Part shown: positions 1 to 6,783 of the stretch, piece by piece
Numbering within the stretch: the stretch's first letter is position 1
How the letters are laid out: the number at the start of each line of letters is the position of its first letter
Source of the DNA: PALSA-505 sp963762615
GTDB lineage: Bacteria > Actinomycetota > Actinomycetes > Streptosporangiales > Streptosporangiaceae
NCBI GenBank assembly: GCA_963762615.1
Contig: CAVXLG010000012.1
Span: 186,001-250,000, forward strand
Direction of reading: 5' to 3'
DNA length: 64,000 nt
Notes under the pieces: model-generated
Database searches by the model: none
What the model was told of the DNA's origin: nothing
The model's input: the letters and a program-made list of their open reading frames with translations, nothing else
Translations under genes and position numbers: made by a program

Positions 1-103
1 CTATGTTGCGCAGGCTGCTCCGGGAAAGGCAGCCGGTTCCGTGCCGGGCATGGCCCAGCACCGGCCTATCCGTTACCGCTCGGAGCCCGACGCCGGGTCA
101 TGG

Positions 104-1222
104 TCAAGCCGGGCCGCTGGTCTTTTCGGGGTGGTTGTGCACTCCGGGCGGCCCAGGTTTACGGCACCCGTGGGCGGTCAGTGCGTTCGCTATCTCCTGA
201 GTGGTCTGTTCCCAGCCGCGCAGGCTCGACCGCCGCTGTCGTGCGGCGGCCCGTAGCCGGTGTCGGTGGCGCTCGTCACCCAGCCAGTCGCCGAGCGCGG
301 CGGCGAGGGCCGCCGGATCGCCGGGAGGGACCAGCTGGCCGGGGCGGGTGCCGTCGGCGGTGGAGCCGAGCGCTTCGGGCAGCCCGCCGACGGCGGCGGC
401 TATGACGGGCAGGCCGTGGGCCAGCGCTTCGGTGACGGCCATGCCGTAGCTCTCCGAACGGGACGGCGCGACGAGCAGGTCGGCGGTGGTATACGCGTGG
501 CTGAGCGCCGCACCGGTCAGGACGCCGGCGAGCCGGACGCGGTGACCGTAGCCGAGGCGCGTGATACGGGTCTGCAATTGTTCGACGAAGTCCGGGTCGC
601 GGTCGAGCGCTCCGGCCAGCACGCAATGCCAGTCCCGCTCAGCGAGGCCGGCGAGCGCCTCGACGAGGACGTCCTGCCCCTTATGGGGGCCGAGGACTCC
701 GACGCAGATCAGGTGGCCGCGGACGGGCCGGGCCGGGGCAGCGACCTGATCGACGCCGGGCCGGGCGACGTACACCCGGTGGGCCGGGATCGCGTATCGG
801 GTCAGTACCTGCTGGCGGGTCCATTCGCTGGTAACGACCACGCCGGTGGCCGCGCGGAGCACGACCCGTTCGGACCGCCGCGCGCTGGCATCAAGGTGTG
901 TGTCGAGGACGGTGGCCAGTGGCATGTGCAGCAGCACTGTCATTCGTGTCCGGCCGATGTGCGGCAGCAGCTGCGCGGCGGCCGGCGAGGCGATGAGCCC
1001 GTCGATCAGGACGGTCTCGCCGTCGGGGATGGCGGAAACGATCCGGGCCAGGTCGGCGCGGGCGCCCGGGCCGGGTGCCGGCCACGCGCCGGCGACGGTC
1101 GTGACCAGCACATCCCATCCGGCTCCGGCCAGTCCGGCGCAGGCGCGCCGGTCATAGATGTTGCCGCCGGTAGGCCAGCCGGGATCGTCGAACCCCTCGG
1201 GGGCTACTACGTGGACCCGCAC
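104..1222 (-). CDS. GT4-family glycosyltransferase
   Basis: Predicted cytoplasmic or membrane-associated retaining glycosyltransferase of family 4 (372 aa, usual length) that moves a sugar from a nucleotide-sugar donor to an unidentified acceptor. Visible signs are the N-terminal Rossmann start (MRVHVVAPEGFDDPGWPTGG), a donor-side segment with GVLGPHKGQDVLVEAL near residues 175-190, and the family E-x7-E motif (E257, E265) in SRSESYGMAVTEAL. The frame stays open upstream to 2227, but that part is antisense to the methyltransferase genes. I chose the GTG at 1222 because GGAGG lies about 9 nt upstream and the conserved domain begins there. It is divergent from the methyltransferase pair and belongs to the pterin/glycoconjugate block. 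Family is confident; sugar and acceptor are unknown. Confidence 0.85.
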   Translation of the reverse strand: MRVHVVAPEGFDDPGWPTGGNIYDRRACAGLAGAGWDVLVTTVAGAWPAPGPGARADLARIVSAIPDGETVLIDGLIASPAAAQLLPHIGRTRMTVLLHMPLATVLDTHLDASARRSERVVLRAATGVVVTSEWTRQQVLTRYAIPAHRVYVARPGVDQVAAPARPVRGHLICVGVLGPHKGQDVLVEALAGLAERDWHCVLAGALDRDPDFVEQLQTRITRLGYGHRVRLAGVLTGAALSHAYTTADLLVAPSRSESYGMAVTEALAHGLPVIAAAVGGLPEALGSTADGTRPGQLVPPGDPAALAAALGDWLGDERHRHRLRAAARQRRSSLRGWEQTTQEIANALTAHGCRKPGPPGVHNHPEKTSGPA

Positions 1223-1468
1223 GATGTTCCGGCCCTCCAGAGCGCCTGCCGCACCAAGCCAGCCTCCACCCTGCAGCCGGGCTGAACCAAACCCGCCTTG
1301 ACACGGCCCGCTCCTTTCAGGGATGACACAGAATGGTACGTAGAAGCGGTGGATGCTGTTCGACCCGAGACGACCGACGTCCGCTCGACGCGGGACGCGG
1401 CCCGGCAGGTAGCTCTGCCGGGCCGGGTCGCAGCCGCTTGCCGTGCCGGACACCACGCGGGATCTGAC
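1223..1468. promoter_or_regulatory. Divergent promoter region between glycosyltransferase and methyltransferases
   Basis: This 246-bp gap separates two divergent genes and must hold promoters for both. A consensus -35 hexamer TTGACA lies at 1298-1303 on the plus strand, but no convincing -10 follows at 17-19 bp. The upstream in-frame TTG codon for the methyltransferase coincides with this hexamer, which argues against its use as a start. Confidence 0.35.
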
Positions 1469-2230
1469 GTGAGACAGGATCAACGAGCGCCATTTGTGAC
1501 GGCGCTGGAGCGGGCCCAGGCGGCCGCCTACTCCGCGGGCGAGTATGCAGGCCAGCAGAGCTTCATCCGGGCACGCGAAATCCGGGCGCTGGCTCGCCGG
1601 GCCCGGATCGGCCCCGGCGTCTCGGTGCTCGACCTGTGCTGCGGGGTGGCCGGCCCCGGCCGGATGATCACGGCGGAGTCGGGGTGCCACTACCTGGGCG
1701 TCGATCACTCCGCCAGCGCACTGGCCACCGCCCGAGAGCTGGCCGGGAATCTCCCCTGCCGATTCGAGCAAGCACACCTCCCGCCGCTGCTCGAGGGCCG
1801 CTTTGAGGTGGTACTCCTGCTGGAGACGCTGCTGGCCTTCCCCGACAAGCAGGCCCTGGTGGGTGAGGTGGAGCGCGTGCTGGAGCCAGGCGGGCGGTTC
1901 GCTTTCACGGTCGAGGAAGGCCGGCCGCTCACCCAGCAGGAGCGGGCGCGGATGCCCGGCGCCGATACAGTCTGGCTCATCGAGTTGGCGGAATTGACAG
2001 GCATGCTGCGCGAGAGGGGGCTGACCGCGATCTGGCGGCAGGAGTACAGCTCCTCTCATCACGTGACAGCGACGGCGCTGCTTCGCTGTTACCGCGCTGA
2101 TTCCCCTCAGATCGCCGGCCAGATCGGGACGCGGGCCACCGCCGAGCTGATCACAGCCCACCAGCTGTGGGGTGACTGGCTCGGCAGCGGGCGGGTGCGC
2201 AAGTTCGCGATGGTGGCCGAGAAGCAATGA
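1469..2230 (+). CDS. Class I SAM-dependent methyltransferase (first of a pair)
   Basis: Predicted soluble methyltransferase with a Rossmann SAM fold, about 253 aa. The glycine-rich SAM loop is VLDLCCGVAGPGR near residues 52-64, followed by an acidic end-of-strand-2 region (YLGVDHSASALATAREL) and the LLLETLLAFPD segment, usual for this fold. The start is uncertain: the frame is open to 1298, but the translated upstream segment is low in homology-like character. I prefer GTG 1469, with GTG 1496 as alternative. Its stop overlaps the start of the next methyltransferase (ATGA at 2227-2230), so the two are translationally coupled. Substrate is unknown; the neighbouring GTP cyclohydrolase and glycosyltransferase point to a nucleotide-derived or glycosylated intermediate. 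Confidence 0.8.
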   Translation: MRQDQRAPFVTALERAQAAAYSAGEYAGQQSFIRAREIRALARRARIGPGVSVLDLCCGVAGPGRMITAESGCHYLGVDHSASALATARELAGNLPCRFEQAHLPPLLEGRFEVVLLLETLLAFPDKQALVGEVERVLEPGGRFAFTVEEGRPLTQQERARMPGADTVWLIELAELTGMLRERGLTAIWRQEYSSSHHVTATALLRCYRADSPQIAGQIGTRATAELITAHQLWGDWLGSGRVRKFAMVAEKQ

Positions 2231-3141
2231 CCTGCTTCGATGAAGCCTCGACGACCTTCGACTATGCCCGCTACCTGGCCGCGAAGACGACCGTGGATGA
2301 CCGGGCGCTTAACCGCCATGTGCTGGCCGAGCTGTGCCGCCTGATGCCGGCGGGTGCGCCGCGGGTGCTGGAGGTCGGCGCCGGCCTGGGGACGATGGTG
2401 GCCCGTCTGATGGACTGGGGTGCGGTCGGCGCCGGCGAGTACGTCCTGCTGGATGCGGATCGGCAGCTGCTGGATTGCTCGCGCCGGTGGCTGCGCGATT
2501 GGGCGGCCGCGCGGGGCCTGCGCAGCGACCTGCTGCCGGATGGGCTGCGGGTGGGTGATCTCCGGGTGCGCCTGGTGCACGCCGAGCTCGGCAGTTACCT
2601 GGAGGCCGGTCATGGGGCGCCGGCCGATGTGCTGATCGCCAACGCCGTCCTGGACCTGGTGGACGTGCCGGCCGTGCTGCCCGGATTGCTGCGGTTGCTG
2701 GTCCCCGGCGGCGTCTACTGGTTCACGATCAACTACGACGGTGAGAGCATCTTCGCGCCCGGCCACCCCCACGACGACCTGATCATGCAGGCCTACCATC
2801 GCGACATGGATGAGCGCTTTCGCTACGGCCGGCCAGCGGGGGAAAGCCGAACCGGCCGCCGCCTGTTTCATCACCTGCGGGCTGCGGGCGCGCCCGCGCT
2901 GGCGGCGGGGTCGTCGGACTGGGTCGTAAGCGCCGGCCCGGATGGGAGCTACCCCGGCGATGAGGCTTACTTCCTGCGCAGCATCCTTAACACGATCCAG
3001 AACGCGCTGCGGAATCGCCAAGACCGGGTGAAACCGGCGGACCTGACCGGCTGGCTGGCCGTCCGCGGCCGGCAGCTGGCCGCGGGCGAGCTGGTCTACA
3101 TCGCCCACCAGCTTGATTTCACGGGCCGCTCGCCCGGCTAG
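2227..3141 (+). CDS. Class I SAM-dependent methyltransferase (second of a pair)
   Basis: Predicted methyltransferase of 304 aa. The SAM loop VLEVGAGLGTM sits at residues 48-57, then the acidic YVLLDADRQLLDCS strand and a VLIANAVLDLVDVP motif-IV-like segment. The two methyltransferases share fold but little obvious sequence, so they are probably successive enzymes rather than a recent duplication. The ATG overlaps the upstream stop by four bases. The 3' end overlaps the convergent acyltransferase gene by 23 bp, which shows how compact the block is. Substrate unknown. Confidence 0.8.
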   Translation: MTCFDEASTTFDYARYLAAKTTVDDRALNRHVLAELCRLMPAGAPRVLEVGAGLGTMVARLMDWGAVGAGEYVLLDADRQLLDCSRRWLRDWAAARGLRSDLLPDGLRVGDLRVRLVHAELGSYLEAGHGAPADVLIANAVLDLVDVPAVLPGLLRLLVPGGVYWFTINYDGESIFAPGHPHDDLIMQAYHRDMDERFRYGRPAGESRTGRRLFHHLRAAGAPALAAGSSDWVVSAGPDGSYPGDEAYFLRSILNTIQNALRNRQDRVKPADLTGWLAVRGRQLAAGELVYIAHQLDFTGRSPG

Positions 3142-4357
3142 CGCCCCGCCAGCGCCCGGCGACGACGGCCGGCCCTGGTCGCCGCAGCTGCCGCACCCGG
3201 GCCGACATCGCCTGTCGCAGCGGGATCCACCCGCGGTGCCGCTGGAAGGGCACCTCGAACACCGCGGCGAACAGGCGGGCGAAGCACACGGTCACGGGCA
3301 GCAGGATCGCGGCCAGCACGAAGAACGTCGGCGTCCCGGTAGCGACCCGGCCCAGCACCAGGCCGTACGACACAGCGATGACGATCGGCATGTGCGTCAG
3401 GTAGAGGCTGTAGGAGCAGGAGCCGAGGCTGCGCGGCAGAGGGCTGCTAAGGAAGCGCGCGACGGGCCGCGGGCGCGAGGTGGCGATCGCGGCGAGGAAG
3501 CACCCGATCGCTGGAGCCCAGGCCAGGTCGAGCCAGAACAGGTTGAGCGTGGACCACATGGAGCCCTTGACCACCATCAACGCGATGGCCGGCACCGCGG
3601 CGGCCAGCGCGTAAGCCGCCCAGGGCCGGGATCGGACGCGCTCGCCGGCGGTGACGATCCCGGCGGCCAGCAGGCCGACGGCGAACAGCACCGCGAGGTC
3701 GGGGGTGAACTTGACCAGCGCCGTGTTCATCAGCGGGACATGGGGTCCCAGCAGGCCGATGGTCACGACGATGGCGGCCACCAGGGCCACCATCGCGCGG
3801 GCACTCACCCGCCGGACGAGCAGCAGCAGCAACGGCAGCAAGAAATAGAGCTGGACCTCGATGGCGATCGACCAGAACGCCCGGTTGGGGGCGCCCACCG
3901 GGAAGGCGTCCTGCACGAGCACGCCGTACGCCAGGACGGACTTCCCGGTGGGCACCGGCTGGCCGGGCTGGGCGAGCACGTACCAGGTCATCACCAGACT
4001 GAATGCGAGCGCAGCCCAGTACGGCGGCAGGATGCGCCACGCCCGTCGGTGCGCGTACGTCCTGATCGACTTGAACCGCCACCCCGAGCGCGCCGGGCCG
4101 AGCGCCAGTGAGAAGCCGGACAGCGCGATGAACATCGCGACCGCACCCCGGCCGTAGACCAGCCAGGACGCCCAGAACGGGGCGGGATTGGCCGGGTAGC
4201 CCGGCCAGGCACGCTCGAAGATGTGGTTGAGCACGACGAACAGGGCGGCCAGGCCGCGGATCCCGTCCAGGCCGACGACGCGGCCCGGCTGGGCGACCGC
4301 CATCGCTGGCGCGGCTGGCGCGGTGGTAGGTGGCGGGCGCTCGCGGGTGTCAGTCAT
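3119..4357 (-). CDS. Acyltransferase-3 (OafA/YrhL-type) integral membrane protein
   Basis: Polytopic membrane O-acyltransferase, 412 aa, with about ten hydrophobic segments. The diagnostic N-terminal motif is GLDGIRGLAALFVVLNHIFE near residues 29-48, followed by FIALSGFSLALG and RRAWRILPPYWAAL, all typical of family 3 enzymes that acylate sugars or lipids on the outer membrane face. A proline- and alanine-rich N-terminus of about 25 residues precedes it. The ATG overlaps the stop of the GTP cyclohydrolase gene (ATGA at 4354-4357), so it is the last gene of a three-gene operon (flippase, cyclohydrolase, acyltransferase). The context suggests it decorates the product of this block. Confidence 0.85.
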   Translation of the reverse strand: MTDTRERPPPTTAPAAPAMAVAQPGRVVGLDGIRGLAALFVVLNHIFERAWPGYPANPAPFWASWLVYGRGAVAMFIALSGFSLALGPARSGWRFKSIRTYAHRRAWRILPPYWAALAFSLVMTWYVLAQPGQPVPTGKSVLAYGVLVQDAFPVGAPNRAFWSIAIEVQLYFLLPLLLLLVRRVSARAMVALVAAIVVTIGLLGPHVPLMNTALVKFTPDLAVLFAVGLLAAGIVTAGERVRSRPWAAYALAAAVPAIALMVVKGSMWSTLNLFWLDLAWAPAIGCFLAAIATSRPRPVARFLSSPLPRSLGSCSYSLYLTHMPIVIAVSYGLVLGRVATGTPTFFVLAAILLPVTVCFARLFAAVFEVPFQRHRGWIPLRQAMSARVRQLRRPGPAVVAGRWRGASRASGP

Positions 4358-5127
4358 CGGTCCGCGATCCCGAGGTGTGCCGGGCCGCCGGGCCGGCGCG
4401 GCTCGGCAGCGCGCTCAAGACCGCGCGACAGCAGAACATGCCCTCCGCGCCGGGCCTTGGTGGCCAGGTAGGCGGCGTTGGTCCCGGTAAGGTGCAGGGC
4501 GGTGGGGACCTGCCTGGCGATCGTGATGCCCAGCCGGGCCAGCTGAGCGCCCTTGTCCGGGTTGTTGCTCAGCAGCACGATGCGGTTGGCGCCGAGCGCG
4601 TGCAGCATCTGGGCTGCGCCGGTGTAGTCGCGTTCGTCGGCGCGGTGACCGAGCGCGAGATTCGCGTCGTACGTATCCAGACCGCGATCTTGCAGCGCGT
4701 AGGCGTCGAGTTTGTCATACAGTCCGATGCCGCGCCCTTCCTGGCGCAGATACAGCACGTACCCGCCGTGTTTGGTGATCCGCTCGACCGCTTCGCGCAG
4801 TTGCGGCCCGCAGTCGCATCGCTGGCTGCCGAACACGTCACCGGTGAGGCATTCACTGTGCAGGCGCACCAGCGGCAGTCGGGCCGCGGCGGGCCGGCCG
4901 AGTTCGAGGGCCACGTGCTGCTGCGCATCGGTCACGCCGGTGAAGCTGACGACCGTGGCAACGGTTGAGTAGTCGTCACCGAAACGCAGCGGGATGCGAA
5001 TACGCCGGCGGATCGCTGCCGCCTGGACCGCTCCGGTCACCGGACGAGCCGTTCGGCCTCGCGCCTGGTCGACCGGCCTCGTCAGCGGCGCGCCGAGGCC
5101 GGTCGCCGGGTAGGGCCGGTCAATCAC
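4354..5127 (-). CDS. ribA: GTP cyclohydrolase II
   Basis: Zn-dependent GTP cyclohydrolase II, 257 aa, which opens the imidazole ring of GTP, normally to 2,5-diamino-6-ribosylamino-pyrimidinone phosphate. Zn ligands are C93, C104 and C106 in LHSECLTGD and SQRCDCG. The substrate loop is LYLRQEGRGIGL, and Y143 in DAYALQD aligns with E. coli RibA Tyr105. About 45 residues precede the core, longer than E. coli RibA. The GTG start at 5127 has GGAGGT 5 nt upstream and overlaps the flippase stop. It lies beside glycosyl- and methyltransferases rather than rib genes, so it is probably a secondary copy serving a specialised pathway, not riboflavin synthesis. Confidence 0.9.
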   Translation of the reverse strand: MIDRPYPATGLGAPLTRPVDQARGRTARPVTGAVQAAAIRRRIRIPLRFGDDYSTVATVVSFTGVTDAQQHVALELGRPAAARLPLVRLHSECLTGDVFGSQRCDCGPQLREAVERITKHGGYVLYLRQEGRGIGLYDKLDAYALQDRGLDTYDANLALGHRADERDYTGAAQMLHALGANRIVLLSNNPDKGAQLARLGITIARQVPTALHLTGTNAAYLATKARRGGHVLLSRGLERAAEPRRPGGPAHLGIADR

Positions 5128-6145
5128 GAACGACCTCCAACGCCCGCGGCGCCGGATCGGGTCGTCTCGACTCGCCCAGTTGTCCCGGGCCGCGACGGCG
5201 GCGAATGGCGTCCCCCAGCAGCAGGCCAGCGCCCGGGGTAACCGCGGCCAGCATGAGCACCGCATAGAGGGTGGCGACCGTGATCCCGGTGGCCGCGCCG
5301 AGCCCGGCTGCGGCGAAGGCCCAGGCGGCGGCTCCTTCCCTCAGCCCCCACCCGCCGATACTCAAGGGGATCACCACTACAGTCTGGACCACCATCAGCA
5401 GCGCAATCAGTTCGCCCAGCGGTGCGGTGCAGCCGGCGACCCGGGCCGCGATGACGAACGTGGCCGTGTGCCCGGCGACGACCAGCACCGAGGCCAGCGT
5501 GAGCTGCGGCCACACGTGCGGGGCCAGCAGGCCGCAACGCAGGTCAGCGGAAACGACCCGGGCGGCGCGTGCCAACTGCGGCCGGCCGCGGCGAGCAGCG
5601 CGCCGCACGACCAGCGCAGCACACCCGGCTACGCCTGCCAAACCCGCCAGAACGTACGGCAGCGCGGGCCGAACCGGCGACGGCAGGGTGAGCAACACGA
5701 CCACGGCCACCGCGGCCTGGATGACCTGACCGTACAGCCGTTCCCACGCCACCGCGCGCACCCCCCGCACCACGTCTCCAGCGCGCCGGCCGTGCGTGAC
5801 CGCCCGGTGCACGTCGCCGAGAATCCCGCCGGGGAGCACGGAGTTGAGGAACAGGGAACGGTAGTAGGCGCTCGCCGCGGCTGACAGGCCAATGTCGACG
5901 CCGAGTGCCCGGGCGACGACCCGCCACCGCCAGGCCGAACACACCGTGGTCAGGGCAGTGAGCGTGGCGGCGGCCACGACCGCCTGCCAGGTCACTGCGC
6001 GCAGCCCGTCCTCAAACGGCGCCGCGCCCACCTCCCGCCCGAGACACCACAGCACGGTGACGCCGGCGGCCAGGCGCAGCAACGACGGGCCGAAACGGCG
6101 GACGACCGGACCGATCCCGGCCGGAACTGAGTACAAGCCAGCCAC
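5120..6145 (-). CDS. LPG-synthase transmembrane domain / UPF0104 flippase-like protein
   Basis: Integral membrane protein of 341 aa with about eight hydrophobic helices, of the lysylphosphatidylglycerol-synthase N-terminal type (YbhN/AglD-like). Family hallmarks are YYRSLFLNSVLPGGILGDVHRA (cut here to the core SVLPGGILGD), GVRAVAWERLYGQ and IPLSIGGWGLREGAAAW. There is no soluble aminoacyl-transfer domain, so it more likely flips or stabilises a lipid-linked intermediate than makes lysyl-lipid. The GTG start at 6145 has no clear Shine-Dalgarno box. It is the first gene of the operon with ribA and the acyltransferase. Confidence 0.82.
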   Translation of the reverse strand: MAGLYSVPAGIGPVVRRFGPSLLRLAAGVTVLWCLGREVGAAPFEDGLRAVTWQAVVAAATLTALTTVCSAWRWRVVARALGVDIGLSAAASAYYRSLFLNSVLPGGILGDVHRAVTHGRRAGDVVRGVRAVAWERLYGQVIQAAVAVVVLLTLPSPVRPALPYVLAGLAGVAGCAALVVRRAARRGRPQLARAARVVSADLRCGLLAPHVWPQLTLASVLVVAGHTATFVIAARVAGCTAPLGELIALLMVVQTVVVIPLSIGGWGLREGAAAWAFAAAGLGAATGITVATLYAVLMLAAVTPGAGLLLGDAIRRRRGPGQLGESRRPDPAPRALEVVRD

Positions 6146-6216
6146 ACCGGTTACACGGGCCGGCCGGGCACATAGTTCAACTGCCCGGCTGCACTAGCCT
6201 GGCGATTTCGTGCCAG

Positions 6217-6351
6217 TCAACGTGGCTGGCGGCGCCCTCGGCCAGCAGCCCGGAGATCCCAAGGCGCGTGAGTTGTGCCACCCGCCAGTCGTGCGAGGGG
6301 CTCATCGCGGTTGATGGCCTCGTGACGGGCGATCGCGGGGATGGGTTCCAT
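6217..6351 (-). pseudogene. Truncated reading frame starting MEPIPAIARHEAINRDEP (copy A)
   Basis: The first 18 codons after ATG 6351 have a strong AGGAGG box and high third-position GC. They are identical at protein level to a frame starting at 32407 in copy B. Downstream of those codons the two frames diverge completely, so both are probably the 5' stub of one ancestral gene whose body was lost in both places. Function unknown. Confidence 0.4.
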
Positions 6352-6618
6352 CGTTCGGCCTCCTGCCAGGTTGGCTGCTCTTGGTGCCCTCATGATGATC
6401 GCGCGCCTGGGCATTTCGGGCATCGCGGCCAGCCACCATCTGCGTCTGCAGCTAGCGGGCGGCTGGGATTGCTGCTAGCTGCAATGCGCGGCTGGGCACT
6501 GCGGAGGGAGTCTTGTCGAGGGCATCCGCCACCTCCATCAACGGTGAGCGCGGGAATCCCGCGACAGCCACGTTGCGGTGTCCAGGGGCGATCCTGAGAC
6601 GGAGCTCAAATGCCGGAA
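6299..6618. repeat. Dispersed 320-bp repeat, copy A (divergent promoter cassette)
   Basis: By eye this segment aligns over its full length, with only a few 1-2 nt gaps, to 32353-32670; most positions are identical. It contains AGGAGG ahead of an ATG on the minus strand (6351) and GGAG ahead of an ATG on the plus strand (6610). A palindrome CGCGGGAATCCCGCG at 6549-6563 is kept in copy B as GCGCGGGATCCCGCGC. It looks like a duplicated intergenic regulatory region rather than an insertion sequence. Confidence 0.7.
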
Positions 6619-6783
6619 CATCTTACGCGGGAGCAGGCCGCGGATCTGACGGCCCGAGCGCACGAGCGCTGCCGCTACTCCGATGCCACCCGCGGGACCA
6701 TCGACGTCGCGCTCTCCGTGAACGGGGTGCTGTTGCCCAGTCAGCGTAGCGGGCCGGCTGCCGGTCGCGGTGAACCAGCGTGA
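6610..6783 (+). CDS. Small conserved-context protein upstream of the CDP-alcohol transferase
   Basis: A 57-aa frame, MPEHLTREQAADLTARAHER onward, with a Shine-Dalgarno-like CGGAG 6 nt before ATG and mostly G/C third positions. Its TGA overlaps the GTG start of the next gene (GTGA at 6780-6783), which suggests translational coupling. No recognised domain; predicted charged N-terminal helix and alanine/glycine-rich tail. It could be a real small protein or the shortened remnant of a gene moved with the promoter cassette. Confidence 0.45.
   Translation: MPEHLTREQAADLTARAHERCRYSDATRGTIDVALSVNGVLLPSQRSGPAAGRGEPA

Noticed and set aside
1298..1468. Longer methyltransferase start at TTG 1298
   Set aside because: The TTG lies inside a TTGACA -35 box and the added 57 codons do not resemble the family. 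The GTG at 1469 is closer to the conserved fold.
1223..2227. Very long minus-strand frame extending upstream of the glycosyltransferase
   Set aside because: It is antisense to the two methyltransferase genes and has no motif before GTG 1222.
6217..6351. MEPIPAIARHEAINRDEP frame as an active gene
   Set aside because: Only the first 18 codons are shared between the two copies, after which the frames diverge and stop, so it is listed as a stub.
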